A stretch of 64,000 nt of DNA from Sulfitobacter sp. (GCA_029252045.1 JAQXCD010000068.1:1-64000); one strand, 5' to 3'; numbered from the stretch's first letter, positions 49,785-58,940 are shown. Made by a program: numbers and translations. The notes: generated by a model from the sequence alone, not told the origin.

Positions 49785-50870
49785 ATGCAAATCGCGACCC
49801 CACGTTTGGAAATCCGCAACCTGCGCCGCAGCTTTGATGGCCGCGCGGTGGTGGATGATGTCAGCCTGCAAATCATGCCGGGGCAGGTGACCTGCCTGCT
49901 GGGGCCGTCGGGCTGCGGCAAGTCCACAACCTTGCGGATGATCGCAGGTGTGGAAATGCAAGACAGCGGCACCATCCATGTCGATGGCAAGCTGATCTGC
50001 GACACCGTGTTTCGCATCCCCCCTGAGCGGCGCGAGATTGGCCTGATGTTTCAGGACTTTGCCCTGTTTCCGCATCTAAGCGTGGCCGACAATGTTGGTT
50101 ACGGTTTGCGCGGGAACAAGGCCGCTAAACGCGCACGGGTTGAGGAGTTGCTGGAGCGGGTCGATCTCAAACGCTTTATCGATGGCTATCCGCATCAGTT
50201 ATCAGGTGGCGAGCAGCAGCGTGTCGCACTGGCCCGCGCGCTGGCGCCGCGTCCTCGCATTATGCTGATGGACGAGCCGTTCAGCGGTCTTGATAACCGC
50301 CTGCGCGATGGCATCCGCGACGAGACACTGAGCATCCTCAAAGAAGAAGATACCGCCGTGCTGCTGGTCACCCATGAGCCGGACGAGGCGATGCGGATGG
50401 CTGACGAGATTGCGCTGATGCGGGATGGCAGGATTGTCCAGCAGGGCGCGCCCTATAACGTCTACACGCGGCCCGTTGACCGCGCGGCTGTGTCGTTCTT
50501 CTCGGATGCGAATGTGGTGCGGGCTAAGGTGTCGGGCGCGCTGGCGCATACTGCCTTTGGCCGTTTCCTTGCACCCGGTTTCCCCGATGGCACAGAGGTG
50601 GACATTGTTTTCCGTCCTCAACATGTGCGTATTGATTTTGACCGCGCCGGCAAAGGCCCGCTGCCTACTGCCGCCGATGGCACACCTGCGCGTGCAGTGG
50701 TGGAGCGCGCACGTTTCATGGGTAACGAAAGCCTTGTGGAGTTCCGCATGGATCACGACGGCACGATGATCAAAGCAACCGTGCCGAATGTGTTTATGCC
50801 TACGGCGGGCACCGTGATGTGGCTTACAATCCGGCGGGACAAGTGCTTTGTCTTTAGTGCAGAGAAATAG
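49785..50870 (+). CDS. ABC transporter ATP-binding protein (Fe/polyamine/sulfate import type)
   Basis: 361 residues: Walker A LLGPSGCGKSTTLRM near residue 43, Q-loop MFQDFALFPHLS, signature LSGGEQQRVALARALAPRP, Walker B IMLMDEPFSGLD, switch His in LLVTHEPDEAM, and a TOBE-type C-terminal domain (about 240-361). Similar to FbpC/PotA-type importers, but no permease or binding protein is nearby. It is followed by two Lin0512 genes, so either it is an orphan ATPase recruited by permeases elsewhere or its partners are not recognised. Confidence 0.9.
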   Translation: MQIATPRLEIRNLRRSFDGRAVVDDVSLQIMPGQVTCLLGPSGCGKSTTLRMIAGVEMQDSGTIHVDGKLICDTVFRIPPERREIGLMFQDFALFPHLSVADNVGYGLRGNKAAKRARVEELLERVDLKRFIDGYPHQLSGGEQQRVALARALAPRPRIMLMDEPFSGLDNRLRDGIRDETLSILKEEDTAVLLVTHEPDEAMRMADEIALMRDGRIVQQGAPYNVYTRPVDRAAVSFFSDANVVRAKVSGALAHTAFGRFLAPGFPDGTEVDIVFRPQHVRIDFDRAGKGPLPTAADGTPARAVVERARFMGNESLVEFRMDHDGTMIKATVPNVFMPTAGTVMWLTIRRDKCFVFSAEK

Positions 50871-50879
50871 GGGGCGGAC

Positions 50880-51227
50880 ATGCAAAAACTGTTAGTCGAA
50901 TTCGGGATGGGAACCTCGTTGCGGCGGGGCGATTATACGCAAGCGGCAGAGCGGGCGGTGCGCGACGCGTTGTGGCATAACTCGATCAATCTGGCCGAGC
51001 TGTTTGGTTTTGACAAAGCCGATATGCGGATCACGCTGGATGTGGGTGTGCAGCAGCCGGATCAAGTAGATGCAGATGTGTTGCGCGCAGTGTTTCCCTA
51101 CGGCGATGTAACGGTGAGCGTCGTCCGTGGCGGGCTGGACGTGCCGCGCCCCGAAGGGACAGGGAACCCCACAATTATGGCGAATGTTGCCTTGTCCGTA
51201 GGCTTTGACATGGAGAAACGCACATGA
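50880..51227 (+). CDS. Lin0512-family protein, copy 1
   Basis: 115 residues: LLVEFGMGTSLRRGDYTQAA near the N-terminus (the E-x-G-M-G-x-D/S-L motif), then AERAVRDALWHNSINLAELF and VVRGGLDVPRPEGTGNPTIM. The family is a small alpha/beta fold of unknown function. Nine bases from the ATPase gene and overlapping copy 2 by four bases. Confidence 0.8.
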   Translation: MQKLLVEFGMGTSLRRGDYTQAAERAVRDALWHNSINLAELFGFDKADMRITLDVGVQQPDQVDADVLRAVFPYGDVTVSVVRGGLDVPRPEGTGNPTIMANVALSVGFDMEKRT

Positions 51228-51589
51228 GCGAGCAGCGCGTGATCATCGAGATGGGCATGGGCAACGACCTGCACGGAATGGACTATACCAAGGCCGCCAA
51301 ACGCGCGATTGAGGATGCATTCCGCCATTCGTCCTTGCCGCTGTTCGGCGTGCTGGAGCTACCGCATGATGCGATGCGGGTGCAGGTGACGGTTGCTGTG
51401 CAAGAGCCGGACGCGCTGGATATAGAAGCGCTGCGCGCAACCCTGCCACGGGGCCGCGCCGAGGTGCGTGCGGTGCATGGCGGGCTGAATGTGGCCAGCA
51501 ACGGCGAGACAATTGTGATTGCAACGGCCAGCGTCGAGGCGTTCTTGCCGCCGCAAACGGGATGGCAGCTGAAATCTCAGGGCGTGTAA
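51224..51589 (+). CDS. Lin0512-family protein, copy 2
   Basis: 121 residues, paralogue of the gene upstream: IIEMGMGNDLHGMDYTKAAK, RAIEDAFRHSSLPLFGVLEL, VHGGLNVASNGETIVIATAS. The pair probably forms a hetero-oligomer (inference from tandem coupling). Its end overlaps the end of the WYL regulator gene on the other strand by 13 bases. Confidence 0.8.
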   Translation: MSEQRVIIEMGMGNDLHGMDYTKAAKRAIEDAFRHSSLPLFGVLELPHDAMRVQVTVAVQEPDALDIEALRATLPRGRAEVRAVHGGLNVASNGETIVIATASVEAFLPPQTGWQLKSQGV

Positions 51590-52242
51590 TCTGCCAGCGC
51601 TTTGCCGGGCTCGTCGTTAAAGAGCTCGGGGAGTGCTTCGGCCGTGTTGATCAGATCCAGCCGGAAGACCCGGTGTGCGCTGCGCCATTCGCACCATGCG
51701 GTAAGAGTCCAGATCCGGCTCCAGTATTCCAGATGCAGCGGGCGGATGGTGCGTGAGGTTACTGTGCCCTCGCGGGATGTATAGGTGATCCGCAGTTTCT
51801 GCCGCGCCTTTATGGCGGCGCGCAGGGTCGGGATATGCGACAGGCCACGCGCGGAATCGGCAAAGGCCGAAGCCGCGAATTTCCATGCATCCGCCTGTGC
51901 AACAGCGGTTTGTGGCAGTACCGCGTCCAGCTTGTCGGCCAGCGTGTTGGCGGCGGCGCGCATTTGCGGATCGGCAACCTCGGCAGCAATGGCTAGGCCC
52001 AGCTCCAGCGCCTCCAGCTCGGCTGTGGTCAGGGACAGAGGCGGCAGGGTGATGAGGGCAGCCAGTTGGTAGCCGGTGCCGCGTGTCCCCGTTACAGGCA
52101 CGCCAGATGCGGCAAGGCTGTCCATATCGCGGTAGAGCGTTCGGGGAGAAACGCCCGTTTTCTGCGCCAGCGATTGTGCGGTATGGACAGTCCCGTCTCG
52201 CAACAGGGTCAAAATATCAAAGAGACGATCGGATCGGGCCAT
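51577..52242 (-). CDS. WYL-domain transcriptional regulator (YafY type)
   Basis: 221 residues. N-terminal winged helix (VHTAQSLAQKTGVSPRTLYR, then DMDSLAASGVPV), and a C-terminal WYL region around 150-200 (TYTSREGTVTSRTIRPLHLE, then the WTLTAW core). WYL domains bind ligands, often nucleic-acid related. A perfect inverted repeat starts two bases before its ATG, so it likely regulates itself and perhaps the tat genes on the other side. Convergent overlap with the Lin0512 gene. Confidence 0.88.
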   Translation of the reverse strand: MARSDRLFDILTLLRDGTVHTAQSLAQKTGVSPRTLYRDMDSLAASGVPVTGTRGTGYQLAALITLPPLSLTTAELEALELGLAIAAEVADPQMRAAANTLADKLDAVLPQTAVAQADAWKFAASAFADSARGLSHIPTLRAAIKARQKLRITYTSREGTVTSRTIRPLHLEYWSRIWTLTAWCEWRSAHRVFRLDLINTAEALPELFNDEPGKALADYTP

Positions 52243-52243
52243 G

Positions 52244-52267
52244 CAACTGACATAAACCTGTCAGTTG
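52244..52267. promoter_or_regulatory. 9-bp perfect inverted repeat upstream of the WYL regulator
   Basis: CAACTGACA and TGTCAGTTG, six bases apart, immediately upstream of the regulator ATG (52242). A good candidate for the regulator's own operator. Further on, AAACAGGCCTGTTT (52283-52296) is another palindrome, and GGCCTGTTTT(T)GCGCG is repeated (from 52288 and from 52311). Confidence 0.6.
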
Positions 52268-52418
52268 TGTACGGCAAGGCAGAAACAGGCCTGTTTTGCG
52301 CGGAAGAATTGGCCTGTTTTTGCGCGTTTTCCATTTTTGGCCCGCGGTAACTTTGATAGTGAAACCGGTGAAACGGCCCCTTTCGAGGTGGCTCATGTAT
52401 TCTGATAGGAGAAACGAC

Positions 52419-52631
52419 ATGCTTAACAATATTGGTTTGCCAGGCCTGCTGCTGATTGCAGTGGTTGTATTGGTTCTTTTTGGTCGCGGTAAAATCTCGT
52501 CCTTGATGGGTGAAGTCGGCAAAGGCATCACCAGCTTCAAAAAAGGTATCAACGAAGGCGAGAAGCAGCTGAAAGACGAGACAGCGGACGAGATTGCCGA
52601 CGTCAAAGAAGACACCAAGGACAAGGTGTAA
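52419..52631 (+). CDS. tatA: Sec-independent protein translocase subunit TatA
   Basis: 70 residues. ATG 52419 follows TAGGAG with normal spacing. One helix ([20 protein letters not shown]), then an amphipathic helix [18 protein letters not shown] and an acidic tail, the classic TatA layout. Multimers form the twin-arginine pore. First of tatABC; three bases before tatB. Confidence 0.95.
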   Translation: MLNNIGLPGLLLIAVVVLVLFGRGKISSLMGEVGKGITSFKKGINEGEKQLKDETADEIADVKEDTKDKV

Positions 52632-52634
52632 TCC

Positions 52635-53198
52635 ATGTTCGATATTGGCATGTCCGAAATGCTGGTGGTGGGGATTATGGCGTTGATCGTCGTGGGCCCC
52701 AAAGACCTTCCGGTGATGTTTCGCCGCGTGGGCCAGTTTGTGGGCAAGGCCAAAGGCATGGCGCGGGAGTTTTCCAGCGCCATGAATGACGCGGCTGATC
52801 AATCCGGCATGCGGGATGTGTCCAGCGGCCTCAGCAAATCCCTGAAAGCTGCGACCAATCCGATCGGCACTGCCATGGACGGGGTCAAGGATGCGGCCAA
52901 AGGGCTGACAGGCGTCGACCCGAACAGCGAAACGGGCAAGATGTCGGCAGAGCGTGCCGAGAATGTCGCCCGTATTCAGGCCGGCACCGCCCGCGCCGCC
53001 GCCGAGCGCAAAGCACGCGAAGCGTCCGAGGCGATGGCGAAGGCGGAAGAGCTGGAAGTCTCGCTGCAACAGACGCTTGCCAAAAAGGCGCCGGCGCCAG
53101 AGGCTGTTAAACCGGCTGCGAAACCGGCTCCAGCTAAAAAGACCCCAGCGAAAAAGTCGGCTGCCAAGAAAGCAGCCGCGAAGAAAGCAGACACATGA
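52635..53198 (+). CDS. tatB: Sec-independent protein translocase subunit TatB
   Basis: 187 residues: [20 protein letters not shown] with [20 protein letters not shown] is the TatB N-terminus (Glu8 position). A helical coiled region and an Ala/Lys/Pro-rich C-terminal tail ([20 protein letters not shown]) follow. Works with TatC as the receptor for twin-arginine substrates. Overlaps tatC by ATGA. Confidence 0.94.
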   Translation: MFDIGMSEMLVVGIMALIVVGPKDLPVMFRRVGQFVGKAKGMAREFSSAMNDAADQSGMRDVSSGLSKSLKAATNPIGTAMDGVKDAAKGLTGVDPNSETGKMSAERAENVARIQAGTARAAAERKAREASEAMAKAEELEVSLQQTLAKKAPAPEAVKPAAKPAPAKKTPAKKSAAKKAAAKKADT

Positions 53199-54118
53199 GC
53201 GCGAGCGATAATGACATTGACGACAGCGCGGCCCCGCTGATCGAGCATCTGGCGGAACTGCGCACGCGGATTATCCGCTCGGTGCTGGCGTTTGTGGTAG
53301 GGATGATCATCTGCTTCTCTTTCGGCAGTCTGATCCTCGACTTCCTGCTGGTGCCGATTGAAAACACAATGCGTGATCTGGGCAACCCAAACCCTGTGAT
53401 GCAGTACACGGCACCGCAGGAATATTTCTTTACCTTGATCCGCATCTCTATGGTGGGCGGTCTGGCGATCAGCTTTCCGGTGATTGCAACGCAGCTGTGG
53501 CGCTTTGTGGCGCCGGGCCTTTACAAGAACGAAAAGAATGCGTTTTTGCCGTTCCTGATTGCGTCTCCTGTGTTGTTCCTGATGGGCGCTGCATTCGCGC
53601 ATTATGTGGTTGTTCCACTGGCGATGCAGTTCTTCCTCGGCTTCTCGGATGCGGCATCCTATCTGTCGGCAATGATTGCCACGGGCGAGGCCAAGACCTC
53701 AGGCATTGATATCGTTTTTAACGGTAAGGTGAATGAAAGCCTTGATATCACACTGAAAATGATCGTGGCTTTTGGTCTGTGTTTCCAGTTGCCTGTGTTG
53801 CTGACTTTGATGGGCAAAGCGGGTTTGGTCACTGCCGAAGGTCTGCGTAACGTGCGCAAATATGCGGTTGTGGGGATTTTGCTGCTTGCCGCTCTGGTGA
53901 CGCCGCCGGATGTTGTGACGCAATTGATCCTTTTTGTGGTGGTTTACGGCCTCTACGAGGTTTCGATCTTCCTTGTGGCCCGTGTGGATGACAAGCGTGA
54001 AAAGCAGCTGCGCGCAGATGGTTTTTACGATGAAGACGAAGATGATTTCGAGGCGATGGCCGACGAAATGGAGCGGGAAGACCCTATTGTTGAAGAGCGC
54101 AAGGACAGCGATCAGTGA
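53195..54118 (+). CDS. tatC: Sec-independent protein translocase subunit TatC
   Basis: 307 residues with six helices: [20 protein letters not shown] and [20 protein letters not shown] are the conserved substrate-binding N-terminal cytoplasmic and first periplasmic parts. A charged C-terminal tail of about 50 residues ([20 protein letters not shown]) is longer than usual. Its TGA overlaps the GTG of the DUF815 gene. Confidence 0.95.
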   Translation: MSASDNDIDDSAAPLIEHLAELRTRIIRSVLAFVVGMIICFSFGSLILDFLLVPIENTMRDLGNPNPVMQYTAPQEYFFTLIRISMVGGLAISFPVIATQLWRFVAPGLYKNEKNAFLPFLIASPVLFLMGAAFAHYVVVPLAMQFFLGFSDAASYLSAMIATGEAKTSGIDIVFNGKVNESLDITLKMIVAFGLCFQLPVLLTLMGKAGLVTAEGLRNVRKYAVVGILLLAALVTPPDVVTQLILFVVVYGLYEVSIFLVARVDDKREKQLRADGFYDEDEDDFEAMADEMEREDPIVEERKDSDQ

Positions 54119-54960
54119 TTGACGACCCGATGGACCGTATTGCACAGGCGCTGGAGCGGATGTCTCCGGCGCCACTTGCTGCTCCTGATTTTGCTGCAGC
54201 TTCGGCTTTTGTCTGGCACACAGGACCGGACCGGCTGGAGCCGGTGGCACGGGTGAGCCGCGTGGATATCTCGCTGCTGGTGGGGGTCGAGCGGACGCGG
54301 GACACTTTGTTGAAGAATACGGCCCAGTTTGCCGCCGGACTTCCTGCAAATAACGCCCTTCTTTGGGGCGCGCGGGGGATGGGAAAATCCAGCCTTGTGA
54401 AGGCCGTGCACGGTGCCTTGCAGGCGGAGTACCCCGAACTGAAGGTGGTTGAGCTACAGCGTGAAGACCTGCCCTCGGTGGGGCGGTTGCTGAACCTGCT
54501 GCGCGGCGCGCCCGAGCGGTTTATCCTGTTCTGCGATGACCTGAGCTTTGGTCATGATGATGCCCACTACAAGTCACTGAAGGCGGTACTGGATGGCGGG
54601 ATCGAGGGGCGGCCGGAGAATGTTGTGCTTTATGCCACGTCGAATCGGCGCCATTTGATGCCCCGCGACATGATCGAGAACGAGCGCGGATCGGCGATCA
54701 ACCCTGCGGAAGCCGTGGAGGAGAAAGTGTCCTTGTCGGACCGGTTTGGGCTGTGGCTGGGCTTTCATGCCTGTGATCAGGACCAGTATCTGGCGATGAT
54801 CCGCGGCTATTGTGATGCGCATGGGGTCGAGATCGGCGATGCGGAATTGCGCGCGGAAGCCATCGAATGGCAGGCTACACGCGGAAGCCGTTCTGGCCGT
54901 GTAGCGTGGCAGTACTTCACGGATCTGGCCGGACGACGTGGCGTAGCTCTGCGCGGGTAG
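54115..54960 (+). CDS. DUF815-family AAA+ ATPase
   Basis: 281 residues from GTG 54115 (GTGA overlap with tatC). Walker A LLWGARGMGKSSLVKAVH near residue 85, Walker B FCDDLSFGHDD, and VVLYATSNRRHLMPRDM, the sensor-1-like signature of this family. Role unknown, probably a DnaA/Lon-like moderate-sized ATPase. Coupling with tatC is seen in alphaproteobacteria but not explained. Confidence 0.88.
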   Translation: MIDDPMDRIAQALERMSPAPLAAPDFAAASAFVWHTGPDRLEPVARVSRVDISLLVGVERTRDTLLKNTAQFAAGLPANNALLWGARGMGKSSLVKAVHGALQAEYPELKVVELQREDLPSVGRLLNLLRGAPERFILFCDDLSFGHDDAHYKSLKAVLDGGIEGRPENVVLYATSNRRHLMPRDMIENERGSAINPAEAVEEKVSLSDRFGLWLGFHACDQDQYLAMIRGYCDAHGVEIGDAELRAEAIEWQATRGSRSGRVAWQYFTDLAGRRGVALRG

Positions 54961-54973
54961 GGGCTCTGCCCCA

Positions 54974-54997
54974 TCCTTGCCCCCGAGGGGGGAAGGA
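54974..54997. terminator. GC hairpin and roseobacter-type intergenic repeat after DUF815
   Basis: TCCTT-G-CCCCC and GGGGG-G-AAGGA pair around GA with one G-G mismatch; a smaller hairpin GGGGC/GCCCC with loop TCT precedes it (54960-54972). It is followed by GGATATACGGCCAAGAAAG. Sits between convergent genes. There is no clear T tract, so the termination role is inferred from strength and place. The composite motif looks like a repeat found throughout Rhodobacteraceae (from memory). Confidence 0.6.
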
Positions 54998-55031
54998 TTC
55001 CCTGGAGGATATACGGCCAAGAAAGATAGGC

Positions 55032-56303
55032 TTAGTTAAGGAACGGATTGGGATCGACGCTGTCGAAGCCTTTGCGGACTTCGAAGTGGAGGAACGCGTT
55101 ATCGCCATCGCGCAGTTTTGCGATGTTTTGGCCGCGCGAGATGGTATCGCCCTGTTTCACAGCCAGATCGGTGACGTTGGCGTAGACTGTGATCAGGTTA
55201 TCGGCGTGGCGGATCAGGACAAACGGAACACCATCCGGGCTTTTTGAAATGCCTGCGACTGTACCTGCGTCAGCTGCTTTTACCGCGGTTCCGGGGGCTG
55301 CTTTGATGTTGATGCCCTCGTTTTTACCTTTTGCGTATTCGCGAATGATTGTGCCGTTCACGGGGCGGACCAATTTGCCTGTGGGGGCGGGCTGGGTCAC
55401 TTTACCGACATCTGCCACCGGTTTTACGGGTTTAGGGGCGACCGCTGCGGTTGTTGCTGCTGCCGGTGCTGCCGGAGCAGTCGGTGCGACGGCGGGCGCT
55501 ACTTTTTCAGCGGGTAGTGGCTTGGTTGCCGAAGGAGGCGTGGGTGTCGCGGAGCCAGCACCGGGCATGGTTGTCGCAGTAGCATTAGCAGTAGCAGTGG
55601 CGGTTTGCGCCGGAGCCGCCTTGGGCGGGTTCTGAGACGGGACAGGGATCAGCAGGAACTGGCCTGCGCGAATTGCAAAATCTGCGCCAAGACCGTTCCA
55701 CTCGGCCAGATCTTTGGCGGGTACGTTATAGAGACGGGCGACGGTAAAGGCGGTCTCGCCGCGCTCGACCTTATGGCGGATCGGTTCTTTGCCGGTCTGT
55801 GCCTGAGGGGCGGTTGCAGCGGGTGCCAAAGCAGTTGTCTGAACGCCGGGCGTAGCGGGGGCACGGTTGATGGCGCCACCTGCAACGGTGGAAATATCGA
55901 CCGGTTTGATAGGCCCAGTGGTGAGCGAGCCGGTTGCGGGGGACGGCTCGGCCACACGGCTGGGCAGGGCGATGATCTCGTCCTTGCGCAGGGACACTTT
56001 GGGATCAATGCCGTTGTATTTGGCGAGTGTCGCGGTATCGAGGCCCACGCGCGCGGCCACATCGGCGAGTGTATCACCACGGCGGGCGACAGCGACCTGA
56101 TAGTTGGGATATGAAATCACGCCGAAATCGTCAGGGATGGGGCGTGTGGCAAGCGGGGCTTGTGCCGCATTGGCTGTGGTGAACCCGCCCCCAAGCCCGC
56201 GCAGATCGAAATCCAGCGGCTGTTGGCATCCTGCAAGTGTCATACAAGCGGCGCCTGCAAGAAGCGAAAGGCGCATGGAGGCGCGCGTGGTTTGAACTGT
56301 CAT
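55032..56303 (-). CDS. nlpD: LysM and degenerate M23-type lipoprotein, NlpD-like
   Basis: 423 residues from ATG 56303 (AAGGA nine bases upstream). Signal MRLSLLAGAACMTLAGC with lipobox LAGC. LysM 1 about 45-95 (AVARRGDTLADVAARVGLDT), LysM 2 about 155-210 (KVERGETAFTVARLYNVPAK), an Ala/Pro-rich linker, then an M23 fold from about 310. The metal motif HxGxD is replaced by N-E-G-I-N and only the LHFEVR His remains, so the protein should not cleave peptidoglycan itself. Like E. coli NlpD and EnvC, it more likely activates amidases. Gene order nlpD-pcm-surE is conserved. Confidence 0.9.
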   Translation of the reverse strand: MTVQTTRASMRLSLLAGAACMTLAGCQQPLDFDLRGLGGGFTTANAAQAPLATRPIPDDFGVISYPNYQVAVARRGDTLADVAARVGLDTATLAKYNGIDPKVSLRKDEIIALPSRVAEPSPATGSLTTGPIKPVDISTVAGGAINRAPATPGVQTTALAPAATAPQAQTGKEPIRHKVERGETAFTVARLYNVPAKDLAEWNGLGADFAIRAGQFLLIPVPSQNPPKAAPAQTATATANATATTMPGAGSATPTPPSATKPLPAEKVAPAVAPTAPAAPAAATTAAVAPKPVKPVADVGKVTQPAPTGKLVRPVNGTIIREYAKGKNEGINIKAAPGTAVKAADAGTVAGISKSPDGVPFVLIRHADNLITVYANVTDLAVKQGDTISRGQNIAKLRDGDNAFLHFEVRKGFDSVDPNPFLN

Positions 56304-56363
56304 CAATGGGGTCCTTGTCACTGCCTATCCCGTGTGCCCGAGATTTGGTATGCTCTTACCACA

Positions 56364-57029
56364 TTATGTGTCTTTGCCCAACCCTTCGAGTAGCGGAACG
56401 AAGCGAACTGCGCGCATTTCGTCATATTCGAGCCCGTCGGCGGTTTTTCGCACACGAATAAGGTGCTGAACGGCGTCTGACTGGCCCACAGGCAGCACCA
56501 TAATGCCTCCGACCTTGAGTTGGGCCAGCAGCGGGCCGGGTGGGTCTTCGGCAGCGGCAGTGACGATGATGCGGTCAAACGGCGCCTGTTCGGGAAGACC
56601 ATAGCTGCCATCGGCGGTGATGGCGGTGATGTTGTTCAGCTCAAGCGCGTCGAATACAGCGCGGGCTTCGTGCACAAGGCGGCGGTGGCGGTCGATTGTG
56701 TAGACCCGGCGCGCAAGTTTGCTGAGGATCGCTGCTTGATATCCGGAGCCTGTGCCGATCTCCAGAACCTTGTCGCGCGGCGTGATTTCCAGCGCTTGGG
56801 TCATCAGGCCCACAACGGAAGGTTGGCTGATGGTCTGGCCGCAGGCAATGGGCAGGGGCATGTCTTCGTAGGCGCGCTCGGCAAACAGGCCGCGAATGAA
56901 AGGGCCACGGTCAATCGCTTCCATAGCACCCAGCACCAGTTTAGCCGTCACGCCTTTGGAGCGCAGCGCATAGAGAAACTGCATCTTGCGTTCGGCGTCC
57001 GAGGGGGTGTCATCTGGGAGGTCGTTCAT
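56364..57029 (-). CDS. pcm: Protein-L-isoaspartate O-methyltransferase
   Basis: Repairs aged proteins by methylating isoaspartyl residues with SAM. 221 residues with [37 protein letters not shown], and the SAM-binding [22 protein letters not shown] 57029 overlaps the surE stop. Pairs with surE and nlpD as in many proteobacteria, where it links to stationary-phase survival. Confidence 0.95.
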   Translation of the reverse strand: MNDLPDDTPSDAERKMQFLYALRSKGVTAKLVLGAMEAIDRGPFIRGLFAERAYEDMPLPIACGQTISQPSVVGLMTQALEITPRDKVLEIGTGSGYQAAILSKLARRVYTIDRHRRLVHEARAVFDALELNNITAITADGSYGLPEQAPFDRIIVTAAAEDPPGPLLAQLKVGGIMVLPVGQSDAVQHLIRVRKTADGLEYDEMRAVRFVPLLEGLGKDT

Positions 57030-57811
57030 GTGGCGAGGTCCGAAATTCCTGCAAATGCGTCATGGGCCGTCAGGTCTGCCCGCATAGGGGTGACCGAGAT
57101 ATAGCCCTCGAGGTTCACAGCGGCGTCCGTGCCTACGGCGGGGGGAACCTGCTGGTCACCGCCCGCGATCCACAAGAAGCGCCGCCCGTTGGGGGCGTCA
57201 TGCGGGATGGTAGAGAAGTTCACGCCGGGCCTGCGGCCTTGCGGGGCCAGACGGATACCCTGCACATCGGCGGCGGCCACTGGGGGGAAGTTTACATTCC
57301 AGAACAGACTGTAGCCGTTTGCATCGGCAGGCTGCTGGGCAAGGATGCGGCGGCAGACTTGGGCGCCGTGCTGCACAGCGGCCTCGAACGGGTCCTCCAG
57401 ATCGCGGTTCGCGGGGCCATAGAACTGCGATAGGGCGATGGAGGGAACACCCTGCAACGCGCCCTCGATCGCGGCGCCAATGGTGCCGGAGTAGAGCGTG
57501 TTTTCGGCAGCGTTGTTGCCACGGTTCACCCCTGACAGGATCAGATCGGGGCGCGCGTCTTTCATCGGGTCATATAGCGCGCAGAGCACGCAATCTGCCG
57601 GGCTGCCCTCAATCATATAGCGACGGGGGGCCAGCTCGGTAATCAGGGTGGGTTTGGTATAGTTGATGCAATGGCCGACGCCTGACTGCTCGAACGCTGG
57701 TGCCACGGTCCAGACTTCACCTGCCGGTCCCGCCAGTGTTTTGGCGATGCCTTCCAGCACAATCAGGCCGGGTGCATTGATGCCGTCGTCATTGGTGATC
57801 AGAATACGCAT
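57026..57811 (-). CDS. surE: 5'/3'-nucleotidase SurE
   Basis: 261 residues, starting [20 protein letters not shown], the metal-binding NDD motif. [20 protein letters not shown] and [11 protein letters not shown] are the other conserved blocks. Survival protein phosphatase acting on nucleoside monophosphates. Stop overlaps pcm's start. Confidence 0.96.
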   Translation of the reverse strand: MRILITNDDGINAPGLIVLEGIAKTLAGPAGEVWTVAPAFEQSGVGHCINYTKPTLITELAPRRYMIEGSPADCVLCALYDPMKDARPDLILSGVNRGNNAAENTLYSGTIGAAIEGALQGVPSIALSQFYGPANRDLEDPFEAAVQHGAQVCRRILAQQPADANGYSLFWNVNFPPVAAADVQGIRLAPQGRRPGVNFSTIPHDAPNGRRFLWIAGGDQQVPPAVGTDAAVNLEGYISVTPMRADLTAHDAFAGISDLAT

Positions 57812-57871
57812 TATATTGCCCCTTTACGCCTTGATAGGCGAGGCATGGCAGACGGGCAAGCGAGGGGATGC

Positions 57872-58516
57872 TTATTTATCGAGTAATCCCAGCAGGCGTG
57901 CTGCCTCGGCGTGAATATCGTTAAGGGGGGCACGGTCTTCGCCCGGGAAAAAGCGGGCGCGTGTGGCAGTTGCCATAGGCTTTGGCGTGACGATGTCGAC
58001 GCGCGGCCCGATGCGGACGGTCTCGGCCTGCCAGCTGCGGGCGATAGCGATTTGCGCGGCTTTGGTCGAGCCATAGCTGCCGTAAAATTTCTGACCTGCA
58101 GTCGGATCGTCAAAGAACACAGCACGGCCTGTTTCGCCCAGCAGGGGCGCTACATAGTTGATCAAAGTCGCAGTGGCAGTGATGTTGCCCGCGATGGATT
58201 TCTCAAGGTCTTTTGCATCGATGTGGTGGCTGGGGGTCAGCGGGGCTGCGTGCACGGCAGTGTGCAGCCAGATGTCCAGATGCCCCCACCGGTCATGAAT
58301 GCCACGGCACAGGGTTTGCATCGCACCTGTATCGGTGATGTCCATGGGCGCAAGCGTAGCACTGCCGCCTTTGGCTTTGATACGGTCGTCGAGTTCCTCC
58401 AGTGCGCCGACGGTGCGGCCCACTGCAACGATGTGATAGTCTTGCGCCAGCGCTTCTGCCAGTGCGGTTCCAAGGCCGCGTGAGGCCCCTGTGATCAATG
58501 CGATTTTCTGTGTCAT
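57872..58516 (-). CDS. SDR-family NAD(P)-dependent oxidoreductase
   Basis: 214 residues from ATG 58516, MTQKIALITGASRGLGTALA (TGxxxGxG cofactor site). The Y-G-S-T-K triad (GSYGSTKAAQIAIA) is intact, unlike the SDR at 46376. No upstream ribosome site is strong. Substrate unknown; about 60 bases from surE, same strand. Confidence 0.85.
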   Translation of the reverse strand: MTQKIALITGASRGLGTALAEALAQDYHIVAVGRTVGALEELDDRIKAKGGSATLAPMDITDTGAMQTLCRGIHDRWGHLDIWLHTAVHAAPLTPSHHIDAKDLEKSIAGNITATATLINYVAPLLGETGRAVFFDDPTAGQKFYGSYGSTKAAQIAIARSWQAETVRIGPRVDIVTPKPMATATRARFFPGEDRAPLNDIHAEAARLLGLLDK

Positions 58517-58556
58517 AAAGGGGATATGCGCGGGCGATGGCACGGCGTCAAGGGGC

Positions 58557-58823
58557 CTAACCACGTGGCATTTGCAAGATTTGCTCGGTCCCCATGCGCA
58601 GAAGAACCAGCTTGTCTTCGCCAATGGCGCGTACGGTCCCACCTGCAACGGTATCCCCGACTTTGACTGTTTGCGTTTGCCCTTGGGGCAGGCGGACCAG
58701 TGCGCGCTGCGCTGCGGGTGTGCCAAACACGCCGATCAGGGCTGTGCGCGCGAGCCTGACTTCCTGAGTGGCGAGTTGTCCTACTATTTGTGGAGTTGCT
58801 GTTTGTGTTTCTTGCGTGGCCAT
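58557..58823 (-). CDS. Small conserved-looking protein (88 aa), PilP/GspC-like beta domain
   Basis: N-terminal helical stretch (TPQIVGQLATQEVRLARTAL), then GVFGTPAAQRALVRLPQGQT, TVKVGDTVAGGTVRAIGEDK and LVLLRMGTEQILQMPRG. The second half (R-A-L-V-R-L-P-x-G, V-x-V-G-D, G-x-V-x-A-I-G) is like the beta fold of PilP/GspC homology regions, but without a signal peptide. It may be a cytoplasmic regulator or structural protein. Function unproven. Confidence 0.6.
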   Translation of the reverse strand: MATQETQTATPQIVGQLATQEVRLARTALIGVFGTPAAQRALVRLPQGQTQTVKVGDTVAGGTVRAIGEDKLVLLRMGTEQILQMPRG

Positions 58824-58830
58824 GGTGGCT

Positions 58831-58855
58831 CCTTGTGATGCTGTGTTTCACAAGG
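58831..58855. promoter_or_regulatory. Inverted repeat upstream of the 88-aa protein gene
   Basis: CCTTGTGA and TCACAAGG are perfect eight-base arms nine bases apart. A second palindrome CAAAGCGCTTTG lies at 58864-58875. They lie 8-50 bases before the ATG (58823) on its upstream side, overlapping the start of its ribosome site. Possible operator or leader hairpin. Confidence 0.45.
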
Positions 58856-58940
58856 GGCTTATGCAAAGCGCTTTGAGGGGAGAAGGCCAGTGCACTGCCA
58901 TCGGCTGCTGACCGCCATAGCGTCGGCGAAAGGCAGCTGC

